From: Clostridia bacterium
GTDB lineage: Bacteria; Bacillota_A; Clostridia; Oscillospirales; Acutalibacteraceae
Direction: 5' to 3'
Assembly (NCBI GenBank): GCA_017547865.1
Contig: JAFYOA010000156.1
Location: 1-5,085, forward strand
DNA length: 5,085 bases
Shown: in pieces, positions 1 through 5,085 of the stretch
How the letters are laid out: every line of letters begins with the position of its first letter
Position numbering within the stretch: position 1 is the first letter of the stretch
The notes under the pieces: model-generated
Seen by the model: only the letters and a program-made list of their open reading frames with translations
Told to the model about the DNA's origin: nothing
Databases searched by the model: none
Position numbers and translations under genes: made by a program

Positions 1-1701
1 AGGCTGACCGAAGATTACCCCATGCTGCCGATGACCCTGTACCTTGAATTTGCACGCAACGGTAACCGGAGTCACTACGAGGCACCGTATTTTGCCCGTC
101 GCCGCAGGCTGAATGATTTGATTATAGCGGAGTGTGTGGAACACAAAGGCAGATTTATGGATGCTATCATCGATGGGATCGTGTGCATTTGCGAAGAGAC
201 CAGCTGGTGTTTTCCCGCGCACACAGCTATGTGTTCCACGGGTCCGGTGAAAATCCCGTTCCCCAGTGTGAAATACCCGTCGCTGGATCTGTTTGCGGCG
301 GAAACCGGCAGCCAGATTGCCCTGGCGCTGTATTTGCTTCGGGAAGAACTGGCAGAGGTTTCTCCCAACCTGACCGAAATGATGGAAGAAGCTTTGCTGC
401 ACCGGGTGGTGCGGCCGTACCTGACCGCCGACGTGCATTGGATGCGGCTGAACAAGAATGATGGCAGGATGGTGGCCAACTGGACACCCTGGTGCACCAT
501 GAACTGCCTGCTGGTGCTGTTCACCCTGGCTGCCTTGCCCCACAAACCGGTGGGAGAAATGGAATTGCGCGATGCTCTGCAAAAAGCCGCCATAGGCATG
601 GATGCTTACTACGATGCCATGGGCGAGGATGGCTGCTGCGCCGAGGGTGTGCGCTACTACCGCCACGGTGTGCTGAGCTTTTTTGCTGCCGCCAACCTGA
701 TGAACGCCGTGACCGGCGGCGCCCTGCAGCCGCTGTTTGAAGAAAATAAGTTTAAGAATATGGCTGCCTATATTCTGCACATGCATATTGGCGGCGAGTA
801 TTACTGCAATTTCAACGATTGCCCCCAGCGCCCCGGCCCTTGCGGCGCAGAGGAGTACCTGTTTGCCGCGGTAGCAGAAAATGAGCCCATGCGCCGCGAC
901 GTGGCCAAGGATATTGCTGCCCACGGCTATGCCCTGCGCACAGCCGCCAGCCAGAATCTGTTTTACCATATAGAAATGGCCTTTGCTGCCGAAAAAATTG
1001 CAGAGGCAGCTGCATTGCCCGCTTTGCAGCCGAAGGATGTGTTCTACCCCAGCACCGGCATGTGGGTGGCCCGCCGGGGCGGCACCTACCTTGCGGTGAA
1101 AGGCGGCCACAACAACGAACCCCACAACCACAACGATGTGGGCACCGTTACCCTGTTTAAAAACGGTGAGCCGGTGCTCATCGATATTGGCATCGAGGCG
1201 TATTCCGGGAAAACATTTTCTGATGATCGATACAGCTTGTGGACGATGAACTCGGCTTTTCATAATGTAATGACCTTTGGCGAAGTGCGGCAGTTTGACG
1301 GGCAGAATGCCGCAGCGGTTGTGCTGAAGCGGGAAGAGGGTGCTGCCCCTGCGCTTACACTGGAGCTGGCCGGCGCCTACCCGCCGGAAGCCGGGGTGAA
1401 AAGCTGGACACGCCGGGTGCAGCTGCAGGAAAACGGAACCGTTCAGGTGGAGGATACCCTGGATACGCTGCCCGCGGGTACGTTCCTTACGTTGATGACA
1501 ACGGAACCGCCCTGTGTGCAGGAAAATACGATTGTTATCGGCAGCGCTGTGCTGCGGGTAACCGGTGCCGAAAAAACAGAAACGGAATGCTGCCCTGTAA
1601 CGGATCAGACTTTGTTGGAAAGCTGGCAGCGTTCTGCTCTGTATCGGGTAAAAATCTTCCCGGCAGGCACGCGGCTTTCGTTTACGGTGGAAGAAAAATA
1701 A
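1..1701 (+). CDS. Heparinase II/III family protein (5'-partial)
   Basis: The frame is open from base 1, with seven codons (RLTEDYP) before the first ATG at 22, so the true start lies upstream; 566 residues are visible, ending at TAA 1699-1701. Numbering visible residues from base 1, the N-terminal half (about 20-340) has the helical pattern of the alpha/alpha-toroid lyase domain. It carries the family-like ETSWCFPAHT at about 66-75 and DGCCAEGVRYYRHG at 210-223, where a tyrosine (Y219 or Y220) could be catalytic. From about 350 a beta-rich domain follows, with the diagnostic NEPHNHNDVGTVTLF near 371-386 and GEPVLIDIG just after; this is the hallmark of the heparinase II/III C-terminal domain. 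Members eliminate uronic acid-containing polysaccharides such as heparan sulfate or alginate, but the substrate here cannot be read. No dockerin or anchor is seen at the C-terminus, and any signal peptide would be off-window. Family assignment is confident; activity is inferred. Confidence 0.88.
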   Translation, partial: RLTEDYPMLPMTLYLEFARNGNRSHYEAPYFARRRRLNDLIIAECVEHKGRFMDAIIDGIVCICEETSWCFPAHTAMCSTGPVKIPFPSVKYPSLDLFAAETGSQIALALYLLREELAEVSPNLTEMMEEALLHRVVRPYLTADVHWMRLNKNDGRMVANWTPWCTMNCLLVLFTLAALPHKPVGEMELRDALQKAAIGMDAYYDAMGEDGCCAEGVRYYRHGVLSFFAAANLMNAVTGGALQPLFEENKFKNMAAYILHMHIGGEYYCNFNDCPQRPGPCGAEEYLFAAVAENEPMRRDVAKDIAAHGYALRTAASQNLFYHIEMAFAAEKIAEAAALPALQPKDVFYPSTGMWVARRGGTYLAVKGGHNNEPHNHNDVGTVTLFKNGEPVLIDIGIEAYSGKTFSDDRYSLWTMNSAFHNVMTFGEVRQFDGQNAAAVVLKREEGAAPALTLELAGAYPPEAGVKSWTRRVQLQENGTVQVEDTLDTLPAGTFLTLMTTEPPCVQENTIVIGSAVLRVTGAEKTETECCPVTDQTLLESWQRSALYRVKIFPAGTRLSFTVEEK

Positions 1702-1708
1702 GCAAAAC

Positions 1709-1713
1709 GGGGG
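1709..1713 (+). promoter_or_regulatory. Ribosome binding site that fixes the start of the cohesin-like gene
   Basis: GGGGG, continuing as GGGGGATGAGAG, lies 8 nt before the ATG at 1722. The same frame is open back to an ATG at 1587, but that start would overlap the heparinase gene by about 115 bp and put 45 non-hydrophobic residues before the signal peptide. The ATG at 1722 is therefore chosen. Confidence 0.6.
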
Positions 1714-1721
1714 ATGAGAGC

Positions 1722-2489
1722 ATGAAAAGAAAGGCGGTGGCAGTGGTTTTGGCGCTGCTTTTGCTTTGGCTGTCTGCGTTTTTGGCGCAGGCGGTTTCGT
1801 TTGCCGTGCAGACCGAAGGAACCTGCCGCCCCGGAAAAACCGTGGAGATCGCGGTTTCTTTGCTTGAACCCGGCAACACCGCTGCTTTTTTGGTTACCGC
1901 AGAAAGCGATGCTCTTACCTTTGTGAAGGCGATACCGTCGCCCTCTGCCAAAAACGGCTATACCCGCGCGTACAGCGAGGGGAACCGGAGTTCGTTTGTG
2001 TACACGGCAGCCCATGGCGCAGCGGATTTCTCCGGCGAAGCCGTGCGGTTCGTGTTTCGTGCTCCGGAAGAGTCCGGGCAATATACCGTGCAGATCACCG
2101 TTTCGCAGGTGGCCGATGCTGCCGGCAATATAACCGATACCACCTTTACAGAGACGGTTGCCGTTACTGTGGCGGCCAAAGCGCCGGATAACCCGCCGGC
2201 AGAAGCATACACCGCATCTTCCGAAGAAGAAACGCCGGTTTCTTCAGCAGGAACCGCAGAACCCGAATCGAAGACGGAGGCTGCTTCCTCCGTTTCGCAG
2301 ACAAGCCCGGCAGTGCAGGCGGAATCGGAACGGCCAAATGAAACCGCACCGCCGCTGCAGGCGCTTTCCGGTGGGGAAGGGCGCAGTTTTCTGCTGGGGA
2401 TGGGCGCTTCTGCTTTGGTGTTTGCAGTGGGCGTGGGGCTGTATGTGCTGCTTGCCCGCCCAACAGAGCCGCCTAAAAAAGACGAATGA
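1722..2489 (+). CDS. Secreted, membrane-anchored cohesin-like domain protein
   Basis: The product has 255 residues. Residues 1-24 form a classic signal peptide: MKRK, a long Leu/Val/Ala core, then AQA followed by VS as the likely cleavage site. Residues about 26-150 are beta-rich and begin with a CRPGKTVEIAVSL stretch; later come EAVRFVFRAPEESGQYTVQI and DAAGNIT, the pattern of cohesin / carbohydrate-binding-module-like beta-sandwiches. Residues about 152-218 are a low-complexity linker rich in Pro, Ser, Thr, Glu and Ala. Residues about 223-245 (FLLGMGASALVFAVGVGLYV and on) form one transmembrane helix, followed by a short tail RPTEPPKKDE. No LPxTG sorting signal is visible. The expected topology is an extracellular domain on a stalk held in the cytoplasmic membrane. 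It starts 20 nt after the heparinase gene and is followed by a terminator, so the two are probably co-transcribed. The cohesin-like assignment comes from sequence pattern only, and a ligand such as a dockerin or glycan is unproven. Confidence 0.75.
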   Translation: MKRKAVAVVLALLLLWLSAFLAQAVSFAVQTEGTCRPGKTVEIAVSLLEPGNTAAFLVTAESDALTFVKAIPSPSAKNGYTRAYSEGNRSSFVYTAAHGAADFSGEAVRFVFRAPEESGQYTVQITVSQVADAAGNITDTTFTETVAVTVAAKAPDNPPAEAYTASSEEETPVSSAGTAEPESKTEAASSVSQTSPAVQAESERPNETAPPLQALSGGEGRSFLLGMGASALVFAVGVGLYVLLARPTEPPKKDE

Positions 2490-2495
2490 ATAAAG

Positions 2496-2530
2496 AAAAC
2501 GGAGAACCCTTGCCGGGCGCTCCGTTTTTT
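2496..2530 (+). terminator. Rho-independent terminator after the cohesin-like gene
   Basis: AAAACGGAG (2496-2504) pairs perfectly with CTCCGTTTT (2520-2528) around a 15-nt loop in which CCC (2507-2509) can pair with GGG (2515-2517). Six T residues run from 2525 to 2530. It begins 7 nt after the stop codon and closes the heparinase / cohesin-like unit. The minus-strand version also ends in a T-rich run, but no minus-strand gene needs it. Confidence 0.88.
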
Positions 2531-2599
2531 GCGTACAGGTCTCCTTTTTCAAAAAAACAACAGTACGATTCAGTAATACTATATATTATTTCATCTTAT

Positions 2600-2632
2600 T
2601 TGTCAATACGAAATCATCCTTTGTGGTACGAT
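2600..2632 (+). promoter_or_regulatory. Possible promoter of the ribbon-helix-helix gene
   Basis: An AT-rich stretch (about 2550-2636) follows the terminator, so the small gene needs its own promoter. TTGTCA at 2600-2605 is a good -35 match, and TGGTACGAT at 2624-2632 resembles an extended -10 element (TG, one base, then TACGAT, 4 of 6 matches to TATAAT). The 21-nt spacing is longer than the usual 16-18, so the two may not work together. A start just after the -10 would give a very short leader that begins at the ribosome binding site. Confidence 0.3.
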
Positions 2633-2638
2633 ATACAC

Positions 2639-2643
2639 AGGAG
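2639..2643 (+). promoter_or_regulatory. Ribosome binding site of the ribbon-helix-helix gene
   Basis: AGGAG at 2639-2643 lies 12 nt before the ATG at 2656. In-frame ATGs at 2623 and 2644 are less likely: the first lies upstream of this site and the second touches it directly, leaving no spacer. Confidence 0.6.
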
Positions 2644-2655
2644 ATGATCATTCAC

Positions 2656-2820
2656 ATGAAACCGTTAAAAGTACGTATCAGCCTTACTTTGGATGAAGAT
2701 ATTGTGGAACGCATGAAATGCCTGGCCGAAGAAGACGATCGCTCTTTAAGCCAGTATATCAACCTGCTGCTGCGGGAACACCTGCGCAGCCGGGAGGCAG
2801 AAAACGAGGCCAAAAGCTGA
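2656..2820 (+). CDS. Small ribbon-helix-helix (Arc/MetJ/CopG-type) DNA-binding protein
   Basis: The product has 54 residues, starting at the ATG served by AGGAG at 2639. The layout is that of a minimal ribbon-helix-helix fold. A short beta strand KVRISLTL (5-12) has alternating residues that would enter the DNA major groove. Helix A is DEDIVERMKCLAEEDD (13-28), then the turn RSLS (29-32), then helix B QYINLLLREHLR (33-44). A charged tail (SREAENEAKS) follows. Such proteins bind DNA as dimers and often act as autorepressors, plasmid copy controllers or antitoxins. No toxin gene lies next to it: the upstream neighbour ends in a terminator, and glnN downstream has its own promoter. It is better described as a solitary regulator than an antitoxin, and its target is not known from sequence. 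The fold is clear; the function is inferred. Confidence 0.82.
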   Translation: MKPLKVRISLTLDEDIVERMKCLAEEDDRSLSQYINLLLREHLRSREAENEAKS

Positions 2821-2869
2821 CCGCATAAAATAGAACACAAAACCAACGGTTGGCGGCAAGTCTTTGCGG

Positions 2870-2885
2870 CGAAATCACGAAATTT
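2870..2885 (+). repeat. Tandem CGAAAT words upstream of the glnN promoter
   Basis: CGAAATCA (2870-2877) is followed immediately by CGAAATTT (2878-2885), an 8-bp-period direct repeat; the second copy is part of the palindrome GAAATTTC (2879-2886). The inverted copy ATTTCG lies at 2919-2924, in the spacer of the glnN promoter. CGAAATCA also occurs at 2609-2616, upstream of the ribbon-helix-helix gene. Short repeated words near promoters are typical operators for this kind of protein, but words this short can recur by chance. Confidence 0.3.
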
Positions 2886-2904
2886 CAGATTCTTCTGTTT
2901 TTGG

Positions 2905-2932
2905 TTGACTTTTTCGGGATTTCGAATATAAT
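2905..2932 (+). promoter_or_regulatory. Housekeeping-type promoter of glnN
   Basis: TTGACT (2905-2910, 5 of 6 to the -35 consensus) and TATAAT (2927-2932, perfect -10) are separated by 16 bp. Transcription would begin near 2939-2940, giving a leader of about 95 nt before the glnN ATG. It is the best promoter match noticed in the window and fits a highly expressed gene. Confidence 0.85.
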
Positions 2933-2943
2933 ATTTTTTAGAA

Positions 2944-2960
2944 ACAGCTTTACTTGCTGT
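2944..2960 (+). promoter_or_regulatory. Candidate antiterminator hairpin in the glnN leader
   Basis: ACAGC (2944-2948) can pair with GCTGT (2956-2960) around the loop TTTACTT. The GCTGT half is also the first half of the left arm of the terminator that follows, so the two structures exclude each other. With only 5 bp it is much weaker than the terminator and would need a bound protein or ligand, or kinetic help, to win. The mutual exclusion is visible in the sequence; the switch function is inferred. Confidence 0.45.
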
Positions 2961-2990
2961 GAGATGGGTGCCCCTTCTCACAGCGTTTTT
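2956..2990 (+). terminator. Intrinsic terminator in the glnN leader (probable attenuator)
   Basis: GCTGTGAGA (2956-2964) pairs perfectly with TCTCACAGC (2976-2984). Beyond a T-T mismatch, GGG (2966-2968) pairs with CCC (2972-2974), leaving a tight loop. TTTTT follows at 2986-2990. The hairpin lies after the promoter and about 44 nt before the glnN ATG, so it would stop transcripts started at that promoter unless overridden, which is the arrangement of a transcription attenuator. It could also end a short RNA of about 50 nt, or stop read-through from the small gene upstream. The hairpin is certain; its regulatory role is inferred. Confidence 0.8.
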
Positions 2991-3018
2991 CGTTTCATCT
3001 TTTGTTGTTATTGTTTGT

Positions 3019-3025
3019 AAGGGAG
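3019..3025 (+). promoter_or_regulatory. Ribosome binding site of glnN
   Basis: AAGGGAG (3019-3025) lies 8 nt before the ATG at 3034. It supports ATG over the adjacent in-frame TTG at 3031 and lies beyond the leader terminator, so it appears only in read-through transcripts. Confidence 0.7.
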
Positions 3026-3033
3026 TGTGTTTG

Positions 3034-5085
3034 ATGAGCAGTGTACCGGAACTTTTTGGCAGCATGGTGTTCAACGATTCTGTCATGAAGGATAAACTTC
3101 CCAGAGATATTTACAAATCTGTTAAAAAGACCATTGAGATGGGCCAGACCCTGAACCCCGAGGTGGCCAATGTGGTGGCCAGCGCCATGAAAGACTGGGC
3201 ACTTTCCAAAGGAGCAACCCACTACACCCACTGGTTCCAGCCCATGACCGGCATCACCGCCGAAAAGCACGACAGCTTTATCACCCCCACCGAGGGCGGC
3301 CGCGTGATCATGGATTTCTCCGGTAAGGAACTCATTAAGGGTGAATCGGATGCTTCCAGCTTCCCCTCCGGCGGTCTGCGCACCACGTTTGAAGCCCGCG
3401 GTTACACCGCCTGGGACCCCACTTCTTATGCTTTTGTAAAAGACGGCACCCTGTGCATTCCCACGGTGTTCTGTTCTTATACCGGCGAAGTGCTGGATAA
3501 AAAGACCCCGCTGCTTCGCTCTATGCATGCGCTGAACCTGCAGGCGCTGCGTATTCTGCACCTGTTCGGGCAGACCAACGTGCGCCGTGTTACCTCCACC
3601 GTTGGCCCGGAGCAGGAGTACTTCTTGGTGGATAAAAAGCTGCACGATCAGCGCAAAGACCTGATCTTTACCGGCCGCACCCTGTTTGGCGCCAAGCCCC
3701 CCAAGGGCCAGGAACTGGACGATCACTACTTTGGTGTGATTAAGCCCCGTGTGGCTGCTTATATGGCCGATTTGGATGAAGAACTGTGGCGGCTTGGTAT
3801 TCTGGCGAAGACAAAGCACAACGAAGCCGCACCTGCCCAGCACGAGCTGGCACCCATCTTCACCACCACCAATATTTCTACCGACCACAACCAGCTGACC
3901 ATGGAAGTGATGCGTAAAGTTGCGCTGAAGCACGGCCTGGTTTGCCTGCTGCACGAAAAGCCCTTTGAAGGCGTGAACGGTTCCGGTAAGCACAACAACT
4001 GGTCCATGTCCACCGATACCGGCGTGAACCTGTTTGACCCCGGTGATACCCCGGCGGAAAACGCCCAGTTCCTGCTGTTTTTGGCTGCTGTTATCAAGGC
4101 GGTGGATGAACACCAGGATCTGATGCGTGCTTCTGTGGCCTATGCGGGCAACGATCACCGTTTGGGCGCGCACGAAGCTCCTCCGGCCATCATTTCCCTC
4201 TTTTTGGGCAGTGACCTGGAGCGTGTGCTGGATGCCATTGTGACCGGTGCCCACTACGAAGAAAGCCCGGACGGCAAGATGGACATCGGCGTAGACGTTC
4301 TGCCCAAGATCCCCATGGACAACACCGACCGCAACCGTACTTCTCCGCTGGCCTTCACCGGCAATAAGTTTGAGTTCCGTGCCCTCGGCTCTTCCCAATC
4401 CATTGCCGGCCCCAATACGGTGCTGAACACCATTATGGCCGATGTGCTGAAAGGATTCGCCGATGAACTGGAACAGGCGGAAGATTTCTACACCGCGCTC
4501 ACCGATCTGATCAAGCGCACCATCAAGGAACACCAGCGGATCATCTTTGACGGCGACTGCTATTCCGAGGAGTGGAAAAAGCACTCCGCCAAGCTTGGTA
4601 TTCTGAATCTGGAAACCACTGTGGATGCACTTCCTGTACTGGTTTCCGACGAGAATATTTCCCTGTTTGAGCGCCACCATGTGTACAGCGAGGTGGAGAG
4701 CCGTTCCCGCTATACCATTAACCTTGAAATTTACGTAAAATACGTGAATATCGAAGCTCTGACCGCCATTGAAATGCTGAACCGCCAGATTGTTCCCGCA
4801 GTGCTGAACTACGAGAAGAAAGTGGCCGACAGCATTGTGGCCAAAAAAGCCGCCTGCCCCGGCCTGGCCTGCACCGCCGAAGTGAAACTTCTGCAGAAGC
4901 TGGATGCCCTGTCTGCTGAGCTGGCCGAGCGCACCGAAGCACTGGAAGCTGCCGTGGCAGGTGCCGGTCATAGCGGCGATGCATATGCAGAGGCTAAGTA
5001 TTATCGCGATGAGGTTCTGACCGCCATGCGTGCTGTTCGTATCACCGCCGATGCGCTGGAACCCCTGCTGGGCGAAAACGATTGG
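3034..5085 (+). CDS. glnN: Type III glutamine synthetase (3'-partial)
   Basis: The enzyme joins ammonium to glutamate using ATP in the cytoplasm, the main route of ammonium assimilation. The window holds 684 codons with no stop; family members are usually about 700 residues, so probably only a short tail is missing. The N-terminal GSIII-specific region includes [13 protein letters not shown] (61-73), [20 protein letters not shown] (110-129) and a catalytic-domain entry at GPEQEYF (191-197) with metal- and glutamate-binding acids. [20 protein letters not shown] (212-231), [14 protein letters not shown] (261-274), [12 protein letters not shown] (313-324), [16 protein letters not shown] (373-388) and [19 protein letters not shown] (432-450) are class III signatures and active-site segments. 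A helical C-terminal region from about 570 includes a probable coiled-coil part near 615-640. The start is set by AAGGGAG 8 nt upstream. The gene is monocistronic as far as seen, driven by the 2905 promoter and preceded by a leader terminator. From 3034 to 4971 it contains no TTA, CTA or TCA codon, a sign of strong codon bias and high expression. Confidence 0.97.
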   Translation, partial: MSSVPELFGSMVFNDSVMKDKLPRDIYKSVKKTIEMGQTLNPEVANVVASAMKDWALSKGATHYTHWFQPMTGITAEKHDSFITPTEGGRVIMDFSGKELIKGESDASSFPSGGLRTTFEARGYTAWDPTSYAFVKDGTLCIPTVFCSYTGEVLDKKTPLLRSMHALNLQALRILHLFGQTNVRRVTSTVGPEQEYFLVDKKLHDQRKDLIFTGRTLFGAKPPKGQELDDHYFGVIKPRVAAYMADLDEELWRLGILAKTKHNEAAPAQHELAPIFTTTNISTDHNQLTMEVMRKVALKHGLVCLLHEKPFEGVNGSGKHNNWSMSTDTGVNLFDPGDTPAENAQFLLFLAAVIKAVDEHQDLMRASVAYAGNDHRLGAHEAPPAIISLFLGSDLERVLDAIVTGAHYEESPDGKMDIGVDVLPKIPMDNTDRNRTSPLAFTGNKFEFRALGSSQSIAGPNTVLNTIMADVLKGFADELEQAEDFYTALTDLIKRTIKEHQRIIFDGDCYSEEWKKHSAKLGILNLETTVDALPVLVSDENISLFERHHVYSEVESRSRYTINLEIYVKYVNIEALTAIEMLNRQIVPAVLNYEKKVADSIVAKKAACPGLACTAEVKLLQKLDALSAELAERTEALEAAVAGAGHSGDAYAEAKYYRDEVLTAMRAVRITADALEPLLGENDW

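Noticed and set aside
2887..2903. CAGA-TTCT-TCTG followed by a T tract as a terminator for the small regulator gene
   Set aside because: A 4-bp, mostly weak stem is too unstable to call. The much stronger hairpin at 2956-2990 could stop read-through from this gene.
2956..2984. TGTGAGA / TCTCACA inverted repeat as a GlnR/TnrA operator
   Set aside because: The half-sites are about 15 nt apart, whereas the TGTNA-N7-TNACA operator needs closer spacing, and the T tract directly after it marks a terminator hairpin.
2939..2990. ANTAR dual-hexaloop target or a glutamine riboswitch in the glnN leader
   Set aside because: Only one upstream hairpin is present, with a 7-nt TTTACTT loop instead of two six-base loops with conserved A and G positions, and I do not see a known glutamine-binding aptamer core. 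The space between promoter and terminator is too small for either.
2964..3020. 18-codon frame in the glnN leader (ATG in the terminator stem, Cys-rich end, stop 13 nt before glnN)
   Set aside because: It has no usable ribosome binding site, its start is buried in the terminator hairpin, and it lacks runs of codons for a regulatory amino acid such as glutamine. A leader-peptide role is not supported.
2652..3086. 144-codon minus-strand frame across the regulator gene and the glnN leader
   Set aside because: It overlaps a supported gene, a strong promoter and a terminator on the + strand, and its product is a basic, low-information sequence with no recognisable domain.
2995..4971. 658-codon open frame on the minus strand, opposite glnN
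   Set aside because: Its codons are exact reverse complements of glnN codons, so it stays open simply because glnN lacks TTA, CTA and TCA. The sense strand encodes an unmistakable type III glutamine synthetase with promoter and ribosome binding site; the antisense product shows no recognisable domain.

Overview
The window looks like a chromosomal stretch from an anaerobic Gram-positive bacterium of the Clostridia, most likely a gut-type Oscillospiraceae/Ruminococcaceae relative. The clues are a type III glutamine synthetase, a heparinase II/III-family protein next to a secreted cohesin-like protein, purine-rich ribosome binding sites, and GC-rich genes separated by AT-rich gaps. This placement is inferred from gene content, not from a marker gene. 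All recognisable genes are on the + strand.

Layout. (1) 1-1701: the C-terminal 566 residues of a heparinase II/III-family polysaccharide lyase-like protein; its start lies upstream of the window. (2) 1722-2489: a 255-residue protein 20 nt downstream, with a signal peptide, a cohesin-like beta-sandwich, a Pro/Ser/Thr/Glu-rich linker and one C-terminal membrane helix. An intrinsic terminator at 2496-2530 closes this unit. (3) 2656-2820: a solitary 54-residue ribbon-helix-helix DNA-binding protein with no toxin partner. (4) 2821-3033: a regulatory gap with a near-consensus promoter at 2905-2932 and then a strong terminator hairpin at 2956-2990, inside the leader of the next gene. (5) 3034-5085: type III glutamine synthetase (glnN), open to the end of the window, with probably only a short C-terminal tail missing.

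How they fit together. The first two genes look like a small operon for glycan handling at the cell surface. The glutamine synthetase is the central ammonium-assimilation enzyme. Its leader looks like a transcription attenuator: the terminator competes with a smaller upstream hairpin that uses the same GCTGT segment. The small ribbon-helix-helix protein sits between the two units. An 8-bp word (CGAAATCA) occurs upstream of both its own gene and glnN, which suggests, weakly, that it may regulate one or both.

Most of the window is ordinary. The parts most worth a second look are the glnN leader, the possible operator words, and the pairing of a lyase-like protein with a membrane-anchored cohesin-like protein. 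A 658-codon antisense reading frame opposite glnN is explained by codon bias and is not annotated as a gene.
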